From: JAXGQE01 sp040766585
GTDB taxonomy: Bacteria; Bacillota; SLNR01
DNA: 64,000 bases
NCBI GenBank assembly: GCA_040766585.1
Contig: JAXGQE010000011.1
Coordinates: 28,034-92,033, forward strand
Reading direction: 5' to 3'
The position numbers were made by a program, and so were the translations under genes. The notes under the pieces were generated by a model that did no database searches, was not told the origin of the DNA, and saw only the letters and a list, made by a program, of their open reading frames with translations. Positions 26,141 through 35,020 of this stretch are shown here, piece after piece (positions within the stretch are counted from its first letter, which is position 1; each line of letters starts with the position of its first letter).

Positions 26141-26935
26141 GTGCCGACGCGTATACAAGATTATATCGATATTATCATCATAGCATATGTTACATACCGG
26201 CTATTTGTCTGGATCCGCGGAACTCGAGCCGTTCAGTTGATCAAAGGGATCATCGTGCTCATTGCCGCCATGCTGCTGGCCGACTATTTCAAGCTGTATA
26301 CAATACGATGGATACTGGCCAATCTGCAGACCATGCTTTTGGTGGCGCTGCCTGTAGTATTTCAGCCTGAATTAAGACGTGCCCTGGAACAGATCGGGCG
26401 AGGGCGGTTTTTCCCTCAATCTCTATCGGCCCTCCCTGAGGAAGACATGAGCAAAGTGATTCAGGAGATTATTAAAGCGGTGAAAGTTCTGGCCAGAAAC
26501 AAAATTGGTGCCCTCATCGTCATTGAGAGGGATACCGGGTTGAATGATTATGCTGACACAGGGATCCGCATCAACGGGATTCTCACTTCCGAGTTTCTGA
26601 TCAATATTTTCATCCCCAATACACCGCTGCACGATGGAGCGGTCATAGTTCGCGGCGATCGGGTTTTGGCTGCAGGCTGCTTTCTCCCTTTGACTGACAG
26701 CCAGGACCTATCCACAGAACTGGGGACTCGGCACCGGGCAGCCATCGGCATTACGGAGAATTCGGATGCCGTGGTGATTGTGGTATCTGAAGAAACAGGT
26801 ATTTTGTCTCTGGCCAACGATGGGAAACTGACCCGGTACCTGGATGAGACTACATTGAAAGAGATGCTGGTCAGCTTGCTGATCAGCAGTGATGGAAACG
26901 GCAGCGGACGCTTCTGGCAATGGAGGAAACACTAA
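26141..26935 (+). CDS. cdaA: Diadenylate cyclase CdaA
   Basis: Makes the second messenger c-di-AMP from two ATP (264 aa). Three hydrophobic segments near the N-terminus (about residues 10-80) are followed by the DAC domain with 'LHDGAVIVRGDRVLAAGCFLP' split as 'LHDGAVIV' (DGA motif) and 'GTRHRAAIGI' (RHR motif). GTG at 26141 is chosen from AGTGAGGTGG upstream; an in-frame GTG at 26126 would add five residues. It is the first gene of the unit cdaA-cdaR-FAD protein-glmM, the arrangement in which CdaR and GlmM restrain the cyclase. Confidence 0.94.
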   Translation: MPTRIQDYIDIIIIAYVTYRLFVWIRGTRAVQLIKGIIVLIAAMLLADYFKLYTIRWILANLQTMLLVALPVVFQPELRRALEQIGRGRFFPQSLSALPEEDMSKVIQEIIKAVKVLARNKIGALIVIERDTGLNDYADTGIRINGILTSEFLINIFIPNTPLHDGAVIVRGDRVLAAGCFLPLTDSQDLSTELGTRHRAAIGITENSDAVVIVVSEETGILSLANDGKLTRYLDETTLKEMLVSLLISSDGNGSGRFWQWRKH

Positions 26936-27894
26936 TGGATAAACTGCTGGAAAAAGACTATGTCATTCGAATACTGGCACTGCTCATTGCTGTTCTGCTG
27001 TGGTTTCAGGCAACCAGCGCTCAGAACCCCGTTGTTGAGAGAGACCTGGATGATGTAGCTGTGCGCATTCAGAATGTTGAATCCGGATTTACCGTTGTGG
27101 ACAGCATTATCCCCGAAACAGTGGATATTACCGTATCGGGGCCGCAGCATCTGGTATCAGCCCTGACTGCCGATGATGTCAACGTCTATATTGATCTGGC
27201 ATCTCTGGAGGCAGGAACGCATACCCGAACCATTCGCTTTATTGAACCGCCGGGGATCAAAATCACGGAGATATCGCCTTCCACTGCGGAAGTAACCATT
27301 GAGCCGATTGTTAAAAAAATATTTTCTCTATCGATTATCCAGCAGGGGCTTCCGGAACCGGGGTATTCCATTGGAACTGTCACCTTCACTCCGGAGAAAG
27401 TGGAGATCCAGGGCGCCGAGAGTGTCATTGAATCCATTGCCAATGCTGCATTGATGGTGAATGTAAGCGGCGTGGAGGAGAGCTTTGAGAGAAATGTGGC
27501 CGTAAACGTCTTCGACGCCAGCGGCAATATTGTCCATGGGGTGACCATCGTTCCGGCCAATGTGTTTGTCCAGATTACCGTGGTTCAAGCCCAGTCTGAG
27601 AAGCAAGTGACTATCAATCCTTCCCTGGCTGGAGAACCCGCGGAGGGATACCAGATCGCAGAGGTGATTCTCGAACCGGCGCGGGTTACCATTACCGGAC
27701 CCCAGGCTACGGTCCAGAGTACGGATTCTGTACTGACGGAAATTATCGATATTTCCGGGATTACGGAAGACCTGACGGTTTCTGTCGGACTTCAGCTGCC
27801 GTCGGGTCTGGCCATCGTTCAGCCCACCTCATTTCGGGTGATCATCCGGATCGAACCCAGTGAACCTCCTGCTGAGGAATCGGCCAATGGATAG
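26935..27894 (+). CDS. cdaR: CdaA regulator, YbbR-domain protein
   Basis: Membrane-anchored regulator of CdaA (319 aa). One N-terminal membrane helix ('VIRILALLIAVLLWF'), then tandem YbbR repeats outside the membrane, e.g. 'VDITVSGPQHLVSALTADDV', 'KVEIQGAESVIESIANA' and 'RVTITGPQATVQSTDSV'. The start shares one base with the cdaA stop (TAATG) and the end overlaps the next gene, so the cluster is tightly coupled. Confidence 0.9.
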   Translation: MDKLLEKDYVIRILALLIAVLLWFQATSAQNPVVERDLDDVAVRIQNVESGFTVVDSIIPETVDITVSGPQHLVSALTADDVNVYIDLASLEAGTHTRTIRFIEPPGIKITEISPSTAEVTIEPIVKKIFSLSIIQQGLPEPGYSIGTVTFTPEKVEIQGAESVIESIANAALMVNVSGVEESFERNVAVNVFDASGNIVHGVTIVPANVFVQITVVQAQSEKQVTINPSLAGEPAEGYQIAEVILEPARVTITGPQATVQSTDSVLTEIIDISGITEDLTVSVGLQLPSGLAIVQPTSFRVIIRIEPSEPPAEESANG

Positions 27895-29524
27895 AAACCA
27901 CCGGCAGGAGTCCAAAGCGATCCGGGTTGAGCATGTGCAGGTCCCTTTAGAGGACGGCCTGCCGGATTTAAAAAAAGCTGCGGCGGCTGCGTTGAACATT
28001 TCTTCGAATGAGATCCGTACTGTGAAGATCGTTCGAAGATCTTTGGATGCCCGAAGAAAAAACCGGATACATTTTGTCTATACGCTGGATGTGGAGCTGC
28101 CTGAGCAGATACTGAGGCGAATCAATGTCAAGAATGCAGCAGTCGTATCCCGTACAGAACTCCCTGTGGAGACCCTCAAACCCGGGAGCCAGAATCTATG
28201 GGACAGACCGGTGATTGTCGGAGCCGGCCCGTCAGGGTTGTTTGCTGCACTGACCCTGACTCAGGCAGGGTATCGACCTGTGCTTATCGACCGAGGGAAA
28301 AAAGTGGAGGATCGGACCCGGGATGTGGAACGTTTCTGGCATCAGGGATCTTTATGCCAGGAATCCAATGTGGCTTTTGGTGAAGGCGGCGCCGGGACTT
28401 TTTCTGACGGGAAATTGACGACGCGGATCAAGAATCACCGGGTCCAGGTGGTTTTGGATGAATTGATCAAAGCGGGAGCTCCCGCTGAAATCCGCTACGA
28501 ACAGAAACCACATCTGGGTACCGATCAACTGAAACGAATCCTGGTATCCATTCGACAGTATCTCCTGGACCACGGCTGCGACATTCGCTATTCGGCAAAA
28601 ATGACAGGCCTTCACCATCAGGATGGGGCAGTTCGGTCCATCGAAGTGAATGGATGCGACCAAATCCCTAGTCAGGTACTGTTGCTTTGCACAGGTCATA
28701 GCGCACGTGATACATACCGGATGCTGTTTGAATCAGGAGTACCCATGGAACCCAAAGCGTTTTCTGTGGGACTGCGAGTTGAACATCCCCAGGAAATGAT
28801 TGACCGGATTCAATATGGACAGATGGCCGGACACCCGCTGCTTCCACCTGCGGAGTACCAACTGGCCGATCGCAGCCGCAGTGGACGCGGGGTATACACC
28901 TTTTGCATGTGCCCGGGAGGTTTTGTGGTGGGAGCCTCTACGGAGGCAGATCATCTGGTTGTCAACGGGATGAGTCTGTCCGCTCGGGGGGGCAAGAATG
29001 CCAATGCGGCCGTTGTGTGTACAGTGGACCATCGTGATCTGAATAGCCGCCATCCTCTGGCTGGGATTGAATTCCAGCGGGAGTGGGAACAGGCAGCCTA
29101 CTCGAGAGGAGGTGGAGGTTTTCGAGCTCCTGCACAAAACCTGAAAGGGTTTATGCAGGAGGGATCGAGCCGGAGTATACAAACTACCCTGGTCGAGCCC
29201 TCCTATCGGCCGGGGGTTGAACCCGCATCGTTATCTCAATGCCTGCCGGTGCAGGTGGTGGGGGCTTTGCAGGAAGGGATCCAGCTGTTTGACCGGAAAA
29301 TGCGAGGGTTCGCTCATCCGGATGCGATACTGACCGGAATCGAAACCAGGACTTCGGCTCCGTTGAGAATACCCAGAAACCAGCAGCGAGTTTCCATCGG
29401 ACTGGAAGGGATATATCCGGTGGGAGAAGGGGCCGGGTATGCAGGCGGGATCATGAGTGCTGCGGTGGACGGGATAGAGACAGCGGAAGCCGTTATCGGC
29501 AGATATGCACGACCGAAAAACTGA
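27887..29524 (+). CDS. FAD-dependent oxidoreductase-like protein of the cdaR-glmM interval
   Basis: Uncharacterised flavoprotein (545 aa). The dinucleotide-binding motif is 'PVIVGAGPSGLFAALTLTQAG' in outline (GxGxxG at about residues 110-115), preceded by a ~95-residue N-terminal domain. 'GEGGAGTFSDGKLTTRI' and the late 'GVYTFCMCPGGFVV' and 'YPVGEGAGYAGGIMSAAVDG' are characteristic of this NAD(FAD)-utilising dehydrogenase family, which often sits beside glmM in Firmicutes. ATG at 27887 overlaps the cdaR stop. Substrate unknown. Confidence 0.85.
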   Translation: MDRNHRQESKAIRVEHVQVPLEDGLPDLKKAAAAALNISSNEIRTVKIVRRSLDARRKNRIHFVYTLDVELPEQILRRINVKNAAVVSRTELPVETLKPGSQNLWDRPVIVGAGPSGLFAALTLTQAGYRPVLIDRGKKVEDRTRDVERFWHQGSLCQESNVAFGEGGAGTFSDGKLTTRIKNHRVQVVLDELIKAGAPAEIRYEQKPHLGTDQLKRILVSIRQYLLDHGCDIRYSAKMTGLHHQDGAVRSIEVNGCDQIPSQVLLLCTGHSARDTYRMLFESGVPMEPKAFSVGLRVEHPQEMIDRIQYGQMAGHPLLPPAEYQLADRSRSGRGVYTFCMCPGGFVVGASTEADHLVVNGMSLSARGGKNANAAVVCTVDHRDLNSRHPLAGIEFQREWEQAAYSRGGGGFRAPAQNLKGFMQEGSSRSIQTTLVEPSYRPGVEPASLSQCLPVQVVGALQEGIQLFDRKMRGFAHPDAILTGIETRTSAPLRIPRNQQRVSIGLEGIYPVGEGAGYAGGIMSAAVDGIETAEAVIGRYARPKN

Positions 29525-29546
29525 CGAAACAGGAGTGTGAAGTGAT

Positions 29547-30884
29547 TTGGGAAAACTATTCGGAACCGATGGTGTAAGAGGGGTCGCGAATATCGAACTG
29601 ACTCCGGAGTTGGCCTTTAAGTTGGGTAGAGCGGGTACAGCTGTTTTGGCGAAGAATGTCCGTAAGCCAAAAATTTTAATAGGAAAAGATACTAGGATTA
29701 GCGGCGATATGCTGGAGGCTGCATTATCAGCAGGGATCTGTTCTGTAGGCGGGGATGTTGTCCAGGTTGGAATCGTACCCACGCCTGCGGTGGCTTATCT
29801 GACCCAAAGTTCCGATGCCGATGCCGGTATTGTGATTTCCGCATCGCATAATCCTGTTGAAGATAACGGAATCAAATTTTTCTATTCAGACGGGTTTAAA
29901 CTGCCGGACGATGTAGAAAATGAAATTGAGAGAAGAATCGGAAGCGTCGACGATGGTGTACGGCCTACCGGTGCTGATGTGGGTAGAATCATTGTAGATG
30001 AAAATGCCCACCGGCATTACATCGATTTCCTGAAAAGTACAGTTCAGACGAATTTTTCGGGATTAAAGATTGTGGTGGATTGTGCCAATGGAGCGGCTTC
30101 CTGGATTGCTCCCGAAGTGTATGAGGCCCTGGGAGCTGAAGTTATTGCAATTCATCATTCACCTGACGGAAAAAACATCAACGATCACTGCGGATCCACC
30201 CATCCTGAAGTCGTACAGCAAAAAGTGAGAGAGGTCGGCGCCGATTTGGGATTGACCCATGACGGAGACGCGGATCGGGTTTTGGCCTGCGATCATTATG
30301 GCCATCTGGTGGACGGGGATCAGATCATGGCCATCTGCGGCTTGGACTTGCTAAGCAAAAACATGCTGCCTCATAACACCATTGTAGCCACGGTCATGAG
30401 CAATCTGGGTCTGAATCTGGCCATGAAGCAGGCGGGAGGCAAGATCATCCGCACCCAGGTAGGAGACCGCTACGTGCTGGAAGAGATGCGAAAACAGGGC
30501 CTGACTCTCGGTGGAGAGCAGTCCGGACATATCATTTTCCTGGATCACAATACCACCGGAGACGGGATCCTGACGGCACTGCAGCTTTTGTCCGTTGTGA
30601 AAGCATCCGGAAAAAGCCTATATGATCTTTCATCTGGATTCAAGAAATTTCCCCAGGCACTGGAAAACATTCGAGTGGCCAACAAAGAAGCTTTGTACGG
30701 CAATGAGAAGATTGAAAAGTGCATTGAAGAAGTGAGTGCAGAACTGGGAGAGAGGGGAAGGATTCTCATACGGCCCTCCGGCACGGAACCCAAAATCAGG
30801 GTCATGGTGGAATGCGACAATAGCGAAGAACTGAAAAGGGTCATGGATAAAATGACAGCTCTGATCCGTGCGGAACTATCGTAG
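29547..30884 (+). CDS. glmM: Phosphoglucosamine mutase
   Basis: GlmM (445 aa) converts glucosamine-6-phosphate to glucosamine-1-phosphate for peptidoglycan and can inhibit CdaA. The active-site phosphoserine loop is 'VISASHNPVEDNGIKFF'; metal-binding 'THDGDADRVLACDHYG', sugar loop 'GGEQSGHIIFLDH' and phosphate-binding 'RPSGTEPKIRVMVE' are all present. Starts with TTG ('MGKLFGTDGVRGVAN'). It is followed by glmS under ribozyme control, placing two consecutive steps side by side. Confidence 0.96.
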   Translation: MGKLFGTDGVRGVANIELTPELAFKLGRAGTAVLAKNVRKPKILIGKDTRISGDMLEAALSAGICSVGGDVVQVGIVPTPAVAYLTQSSDADAGIVISASHNPVEDNGIKFFYSDGFKLPDDVENEIERRIGSVDDGVRPTGADVGRIIVDENAHRHYIDFLKSTVQTNFSGLKIVVDCANGAASWIAPEVYEALGAEVIAIHHSPDGKNINDHCGSTHPEVVQQKVREVGADLGLTHDGDADRVLACDHYGHLVDGDQIMAICGLDLLSKNMLPHNTIVATVMSNLGLNLAMKQAGGKIIRTQVGDRYVLEEMRKQGLTLGGEQSGHIIFLDHNTTGDGILTALQLLSVVKASGKSLYDLSSGFKKFPQALENIRVANKEALYGNEKIEKCIEEVSAELGERGRILIRPSGTEPKIRVMVECDNSEELKRVMDKMTALIRAELS

Positions 30885-30899
30885 TCCCGAAGGGCTGTA

Positions 30900-30928
30900 T
30901 CGACAAACTCAGCATGAAATGATATATT
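30900..30928 (+). promoter_or_regulatory. Promoter of ribozyme-glmS transcript
   Basis: TCGACA (30900-30905), 17-base spacer, TATATT (30923-30928). It lies about 45 bases upstream of the ribozyme cleavage point, so glmS can be transcribed independently of glmM. Confidence 0.65.
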
Positions 30929-30974
30929 GGTAAAGCAGGATATTAACCAGCGGGAGGTGTACAAAAACTGAATA

Positions 30975-31111
30975 TTTAAAGCGCCAGAACTTGCCATGCA
31001 AGTTGACGAGGTGAGGGATCTCGAAAATTCGGCGGGTGACCTCCGGTCTTCTCACGACCGATAAAGGCTCTACAAAACGGAAGAGTGATCTTCGGGACAA
31101 AATGAGCCGGG
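30975..31111 (+). ncRNA. glmS ribozyme: glmS ribozyme (glucosamine-6-phosphate sensing)
   Basis: The leader contains the conserved core of the self-cleaving glmS ribozyme: AAAGCGCCAGAACT at 30978-30991, TTGACGAGG at 31003-31011 and TTCGGCGGGTGACCTCCGG at 31028-31046, then pairable P3/P4 segments. By analogy with known members, cleavage falls between A30980 and G30981. Glucosamine-6-phosphate, the GlmS product, is the cofactor; cleavage exposes a 5'-OH RNA that is degraded, so the enzyme is turned down when its product is plentiful. The ribozyme ends about 40 bases before the glmS start. Confidence 0.95.
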
Positions 31112-31149
31112 AGAGAGATTAATGAATTAGAATCGGGGAGGTTGATTCT

Positions 31150-32988
31150 ATGTGCGGAATTGTTGGTTATGTCGGCAGTCAGTCGGCCGTTCCTGTCGTT
31201 ATGAAGGGATTGGCAAAACTGGAGTACCGCGGATACGACTCTGCCGGAATAGCCGTCTGGCAGGATGGTCAGTTGAAGGTTGAAAAGACCGTAGGGAGAC
31301 TCGACCGGCTGGCAGAGAAACTGGAGAAGAACCCATTGGCAGGAACCATAGGGATGGGGCAGACACGATGGGCCACCCACGGACGTCCTTCGGATGTCAA
31401 TGCTCATCCTCATCTGGACTGTACAGGGAAGATTGCCGTTATTCACAACGGGATTATTGAAAACTACATGGAACTCAAAGAAATGCTTTTGCACGAAGGA
31501 CACCGCTTTTTGTCCCAGACGGATACAGAAGTCATTCCTCATCTGATCGAAAAGTATTACGAGGGAGATCTGGAAGCTGCCGTCCGCAAGGTCCTTCACA
31601 TCATTGAAGGATCCTATGCATTGGTCATCATGCACCAGGATGAACCGGACAAAATCGTGGGAGCACGAAAAGACAGCCCGTTAATTGCAGGAGTCGGGAA
31701 GAACGAGAGCTTCATTGCATCCGACATTCCCGCCATTTTGGAACATACTCGGGAAGTCATTGTCCTGAATCACGGCGAGATGGTCATCATATCGGATCAG
31801 GGAGTAAAGGTGACCGATTTGGATGGTCATGTCATTGATAAAGAAATCTTTCATGTAACCTGGGATGCGGAAGCGGCTGAAAAGGGTGGCTACCCGCATT
31901 TCATGCTGAAAGAAATCAATGAGCAGCCCCGGGCTGTCCGGGATACACTGACTGGTCGAATCGATAAGGAAGGCAGTGAGATCCACCTGGACGAAATTGT
32001 CCTGGATAAGGAATTCCTGCAGAAACTGAAAAAGATCTATCTGATAGCCTGTGGGACGGCCTACCATGCCGGAATGGTGGGGAAATATGTTATTGAGCAC
32101 CTGACTAAGATCCCAGTGGAAATTGATATTGCGTCGGAATTCCGCTATCGCGATCCCATCGTAGAAAACCCGGGTGAGTACCTGATGATCGTCGTCAGTC
32201 AATCCGGTGAGACTGCGGATACACTGGGAGCCCTTCGGGAGATGAAAAGCAGGGGGCTGCGAGTACTGGCCGTTACCAATGTCATCGGGAGTTCCGTAGC
32301 CAGGGAATCGGACGATGTCCTTTTGACTCGAGCCGGTCCTGAAATTGCTGTGGCTTCCACCAAGGCATACACCACACAATTGATCGGTCTGTACCTGCTG
32401 GCGATTAAAATGGGTCAGATTCTGGGTAAAATCACCGAGAATGATAGCGAAGAAATGGTCTCTGCACTGCGGGATCTTCCGCTGTTGGCCCAAAAAGTCA
32501 TCGACATGAACGATTCGATTGTAAAAGAGCTGGCCAGAGCTTTTGCCCATCGGGAAGACATCTTCTTCATTGGCCGGCATCTGGATTTTGCGTTGGCGCT
32601 GGAAGGGGCTTTGAAACTGAAAGAAATTTCATACATACACGCAGAAGCCTATGCAGCTGGCGAATTGAAACACGGAACACTGGCCTTGATCACCAAGGAC
32701 GTTCCGGTATTTGCCATAGCCACCCAACCGGACATTTACGCCAAGATGGTCAGCAACATCCAGGAAGTCAATGCCCGGGAAGCAACCGTCATCGGAATCG
32801 GGGTTGAAGGGGATGAAAATATTGGCAAGCATGCCCATCACACAATCTACATTCCGGCGACCCATAAGTACTTCACAACGGCTCTGGCCGTGATTCCTCT
32901 GCAGCTCTTTGCCTATTATGCTGCGTTGGAACGGGGCTGCGATGTGGATAAACCGAGAAATCTGGCAAAAAGCGTAACGGTTGAATAA
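31150..32988 (+). CDS. glmS: Glutamine-fructose-6-phosphate aminotransferase
   Basis: GlmS (612 aa) makes glucosamine-6-phosphate from fructose-6-phosphate and glutamine, the first step of amino-sugar synthesis. N-terminal glutaminase with nucleophile Cys2 ('MCGIVGYVGSQ') and 'GMGQTRWATHGRPS'; two SIS sugar isomerase domains with 'VSQSGETADTLGALREMKS' and 'EGALKLKEISYIHAEAY'; C-terminal 'DKPRNLAKSVTVE'. ATG follows GGGGAGG. Expression is controlled by the ribozyme in its leader. Confidence 0.97.
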   Translation: MCGIVGYVGSQSAVPVVMKGLAKLEYRGYDSAGIAVWQDGQLKVEKTVGRLDRLAEKLEKNPLAGTIGMGQTRWATHGRPSDVNAHPHLDCTGKIAVIHNGIIENYMELKEMLLHEGHRFLSQTDTEVIPHLIEKYYEGDLEAAVRKVLHIIEGSYALVIMHQDEPDKIVGARKDSPLIAGVGKNESFIASDIPAILEHTREVIVLNHGEMVIISDQGVKVTDLDGHVIDKEIFHVTWDAEAAEKGGYPHFMLKEINEQPRAVRDTLTGRIDKEGSEIHLDEIVLDKEFLQKLKKIYLIACGTAYHAGMVGKYVIEHLTKIPVEIDIASEFRYRDPIVENPGEYLMIVVSQSGETADTLGALREMKSRGLRVLAVTNVIGSSVARESDDVLLTRAGPEIAVASTKAYTTQLIGLYLLAIKMGQILGKITENDSEEMVSALRDLPLLAQKVIDMNDSIVKELARAFAHREDIFFIGRHLDFALALEGALKLKEISYIHAEAYAAGELKHGTLALITKDVPVFAIATQPDIYAKMVSNIQEVNAREATVIGIGVEGDENIGKHAHHTIYIPATHKYFTTALAVIPLQLFAYYAALERGCDVDKPRNLAKSVTVE

Positions 32989-33029
32989 TCGCCATGCAAT
33001 CTGAAGAAGAATATGCAAAACGTATAAAG

Positions 33030-33071
33030 AGGATGCAGGACCCAAGGAAAAGGGTGCTGCATCCTTTTCTT
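33030..33071 (+). terminator. Rho-independent terminator after glmS
   Basis: Stem AGGATGCAG-G-ACCC (33030-33043) with GGGT-G-CTGCATCCT (33052-33065), followed by TTTTCTTT. It is 40 bases after the glmS stop. Confidence 0.88.
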
Positions 33072-33174
33072 TATATTGCTGGCATAATAGTCCAGATGAA
33101 AGACCTTGGATGATGGGCACAACGGACCTGAATGACAATCTTGATCCAAAGCCATATGGAAGGCAAGAATGGGG

Positions 33175-34002
33175 TTATGAATCCACACTTTTTACCAAGG
33201 TGATCACTACAATTTCCGGCCGATTGTTGAAACGAACAGGGAAAATGCTGTTGGCCAGACCGCGGCTGACGATCATGGTGGATTCATTGGCAGTATATGG
33301 CCCTTGGGTATACTCCGGCAAGAATCCCTGGTCAGGTGCAAACAATGGACCGATCCCGGGGAGGCGAAGCTGTCCTCCGTGGGCGTGTCCGGCTGCGATC
33401 AGAACCGGATTGGCCTCTGTATAATAAGAAAAGAGTTCCGGCCTATGCACCACCATCAGCAGAGGATGGAAGTTTTGGCTATTCAGGCGGTTCAGAATAT
33501 CTGTCCGGTCTTTGTTCCAATCCATTCCCAGCGGATCATCCAATCCGGCAATATACAGTGTATGGTTTTTTAGATCCAACGGATGGATTTCATCCCGAAG
33601 CACAACGATCCCTTCATCTTCCAGAGTATTGAAAAGTGCGGTGCTTTGGCCGGATCCATAATCGTGATTCCCCGGGACGAAAAAGACAGGAGCCTCATCC
33701 TTCAAAACGCCCATGAAGGCTGCAGCACGAGAAATATCCGGGGTGCCCGAATCCACCAGGTCCCCCGAAAAGACGATCAGATCCGGATTTTCCTGACGAA
33801 CTGTTCTCAGAACGGAGTTCAGATACCAGGATGCTGTAAAGCCATGCAGATCCGAGAGATGGACGATTTTCAGCCCCTGGAGATCATCCGGAATATCAAT
33901 GCAGGGGATTGCTTCTCGGCGGACAGCCAGGAAATGGTTGCTGTATGCGACAAAGGATACTAGAAGAAAGAAGACAATGAGGAATCGGGCGGATGTTTTC
34001 AT
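33175..34002 (-). CDS. Membrane-anchored metallophosphoesterase, YkuE-like
   Basis: Calcineurin-like phosphoesterase (275 aa) with an uncleaved-looking N-terminal membrane anchor ('FLIVFFLLVSFVAYSNHFL') that places the catalytic domain outside the membrane. Metal-binding motifs in order: 'HLSDLHG', 'SGDLVDSG', 'VPGNHDYG', 'VVHRPEL' and 'AGHAHGGQLRLPG'. ATG at 34002 is chosen over one 12 bases upstream because GGAGGT lies 5 bases ahead of it. Relatives act on wall- or lipid-linked phosphodiesters, but the substrate here is unknown. It is a single-gene unit convergent with glmS. Confidence 0.85.
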   Translation of the reverse strand: MKTSARFLIVFFLLVSFVAYSNHFLAVRREAIPCIDIPDDLQGLKIVHLSDLHGFTASWYLNSVLRTVRQENPDLIVFSGDLVDSGTPDISRAAAFMGVLKDEAPVFFVPGNHDYGSGQSTALFNTLEDEGIVVLRDEIHPLDLKNHTLYIAGLDDPLGMDWNKDRTDILNRLNSQNFHPLLMVVHRPELFSYYTEANPVLIAAGHAHGGQLRLPGIGPLFAPDQGFLPEYTQGPYTANESTMIVSRGLANSIFPVRFNNRPEIVVITLVKSVDS

Positions 34003-34032
34003 AAGTACCTCCATCTAATCAAAATCACGATT

Positions 34033-34061
34033 ATCATACCACAATTATCAGTGGATGGTAA
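34033..34061 (-). promoter_or_regulatory. Promoter of the phosphoesterase gene
   Basis: On the minus strand TTACCA, a 17-base spacer and TATGAT lie about 30 bases upstream of the start codon. The rest of the 240-base gap up to the glutaredoxin gene shows no gene and no clear plus-strand promoter. Confidence 0.45.
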
Positions 34062-34244
34062 CTATCCATTCCGATGCAGGATTTGGGAAGCAAAAAACGA
34101 ATTGAAACAAGTAAATAAACCAGTGAAAGCGGTATTCAGGCAGATAGGGAAGAGTGTCGAGGTACAGAGCAGTAAAGTACAAGGGCAGATTCTCAATAGC
34201 CATGTGAGGGCAGACCAGCAAAACAAAGACAAGGAGGGATTGAA

Positions 34245-34520
34245 GTGATCGAAACCGTAGAAGGCAAAAATGCAGGGGATGTTATGCTCTATGGCCTCAG
34301 TACCTGCATGTGGTGCAAAAAGACAAAGAAGCTATTGGATGAAATGGGTATAAAATATACATATGTATTCGTGGATCTGCTGGATGATGAGATGAAAAAA
34401 CACTATCATGAAGAAATGAAAGTATGGAATCCGCGGGGATCGTTTCCGACTCTGGTGATCAACGACCGCAAAACAATTATCGGATACGATGAAGCCCGAA
34501 TCAGGGAGGCTCTGCAATGA
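34245..34520 (+). CDS. Glutaredoxin-family thiol oxidoreductase
   Basis: Small thioredoxin-fold protein (91 aa) with a C21-M-W-C24 active site ('GLSTCMWCKKTKKLL') and the cis-proline region 'GSFPTLVIND', followed by 'IIGYDEARIREAL'. It resembles the glutaredoxin/NrdH-type proteins of anaerobes that use small protein thiols rather than glutathione. GTG start 6 bases after AAGGAGGG. Its stop overlaps the start of the ferredoxin:thioredoxin reductase-like gene (ATGA), so that protein is its likely reductant. Confidence 0.87.
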   Translation: MIETVEGKNAGDVMLYGLSTCMWCKKTKKLLDEMGIKYTYVFVDLLDDEMKKHYHEEMKVWNPRGSFPTLVINDRKTIIGYDEARIREALQ

Positions 34521-35017
34521 CCAAAGAGTGGAAAGCGGAACCGGCAGAAGTGGATGCATTGGTCAAAAAGCTCACTGCGGAAGCCATTGAAGGCGGCTAT
34601 CAGATTAATCCCAATATGGATGAAACCCGGGAACTGGTGGAGGGTCTGGTTGTCAATCAGAAGCGATACGGGTACCTGGCCTGCCCCTGTCGGCTGGCTT
34701 CCGGGAATAAAACAGCGGATTTGGATATTATCTGTCCCTGCGATTACCGGGATCCGGATCTCGATGAATACGGTGCCTGTTACTGCAATCTCTATGTGTA
34801 TGACAAAACGCCGGACATGAAGCCGGGTCCTGTTCCGGAAAGAAGACCCGCGCAAGCGAGCCGGCCAACCGAGATGCCCAACCCGGATCCTGCAGAAAAG
34901 AGTTTGCCTGTCTGGGTATGCAAAGTGTGCGGATATCTGTGTGCCCGTGAGAATCCACCGGCAAAATGCCCGGTGTGCAAGGTTGGCAGAGAACGGTTCA
35001 GAAAATTTATGGGTTGA
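34517..35017 (+). CDS. Ferredoxin:thioredoxin reductase catalytic chain fused to a rubredoxin-like domain
   Basis: 166-aa two-part protein. Residues ~10-95 match the catalytic chain of ferredoxin:thioredoxin reductase, with paired cysteines C56-P-C58, C73-P-C75 and C88-Y-C90 ('LACPCRL', 'ICPCDYRDPD', 'GACYCNLY') for the 4Fe-4S cluster and redox disulfide. A proline-rich linker (~100-130) leads to a rubredoxin-like metal site C135-X2-C138 and C151-X2-C154 ('WVCKVCGYLC', 'KCPVCKVG'). It is coupled to the glutaredoxin gene. Inference: electrons pass from ferredoxin or rubredoxin through the cluster to the glutaredoxin. Confidence 0.88.
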   Translation: MTKEWKAEPAEVDALVKKLTAEAIEGGYQINPNMDETRELVEGLVVNQKRYGYLACPCRLASGNKTADLDIICPCDYRDPDLDEYGACYCNLYVYDKTPDMKPGPVPERRPAQASRPTEMPNPDPAEKSLPVWVCKVCGYLCARENPPAKCPVCKVGRERFRKFMG

Positions 35018-35020
35018 CCA

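Noticed and set aside
31681..32580. 299-codon open frame antisense to glmS
   Set aside because: Lies wholly inside a conserved gene; composition reflects the opposite strand and no ribosome binding site is seen.
34051..34248. 65-codon open frame before the glutaredoxin gene
   Set aside because: No ribosome binding site or homology; it overlaps the phosphoesterase promoter region.
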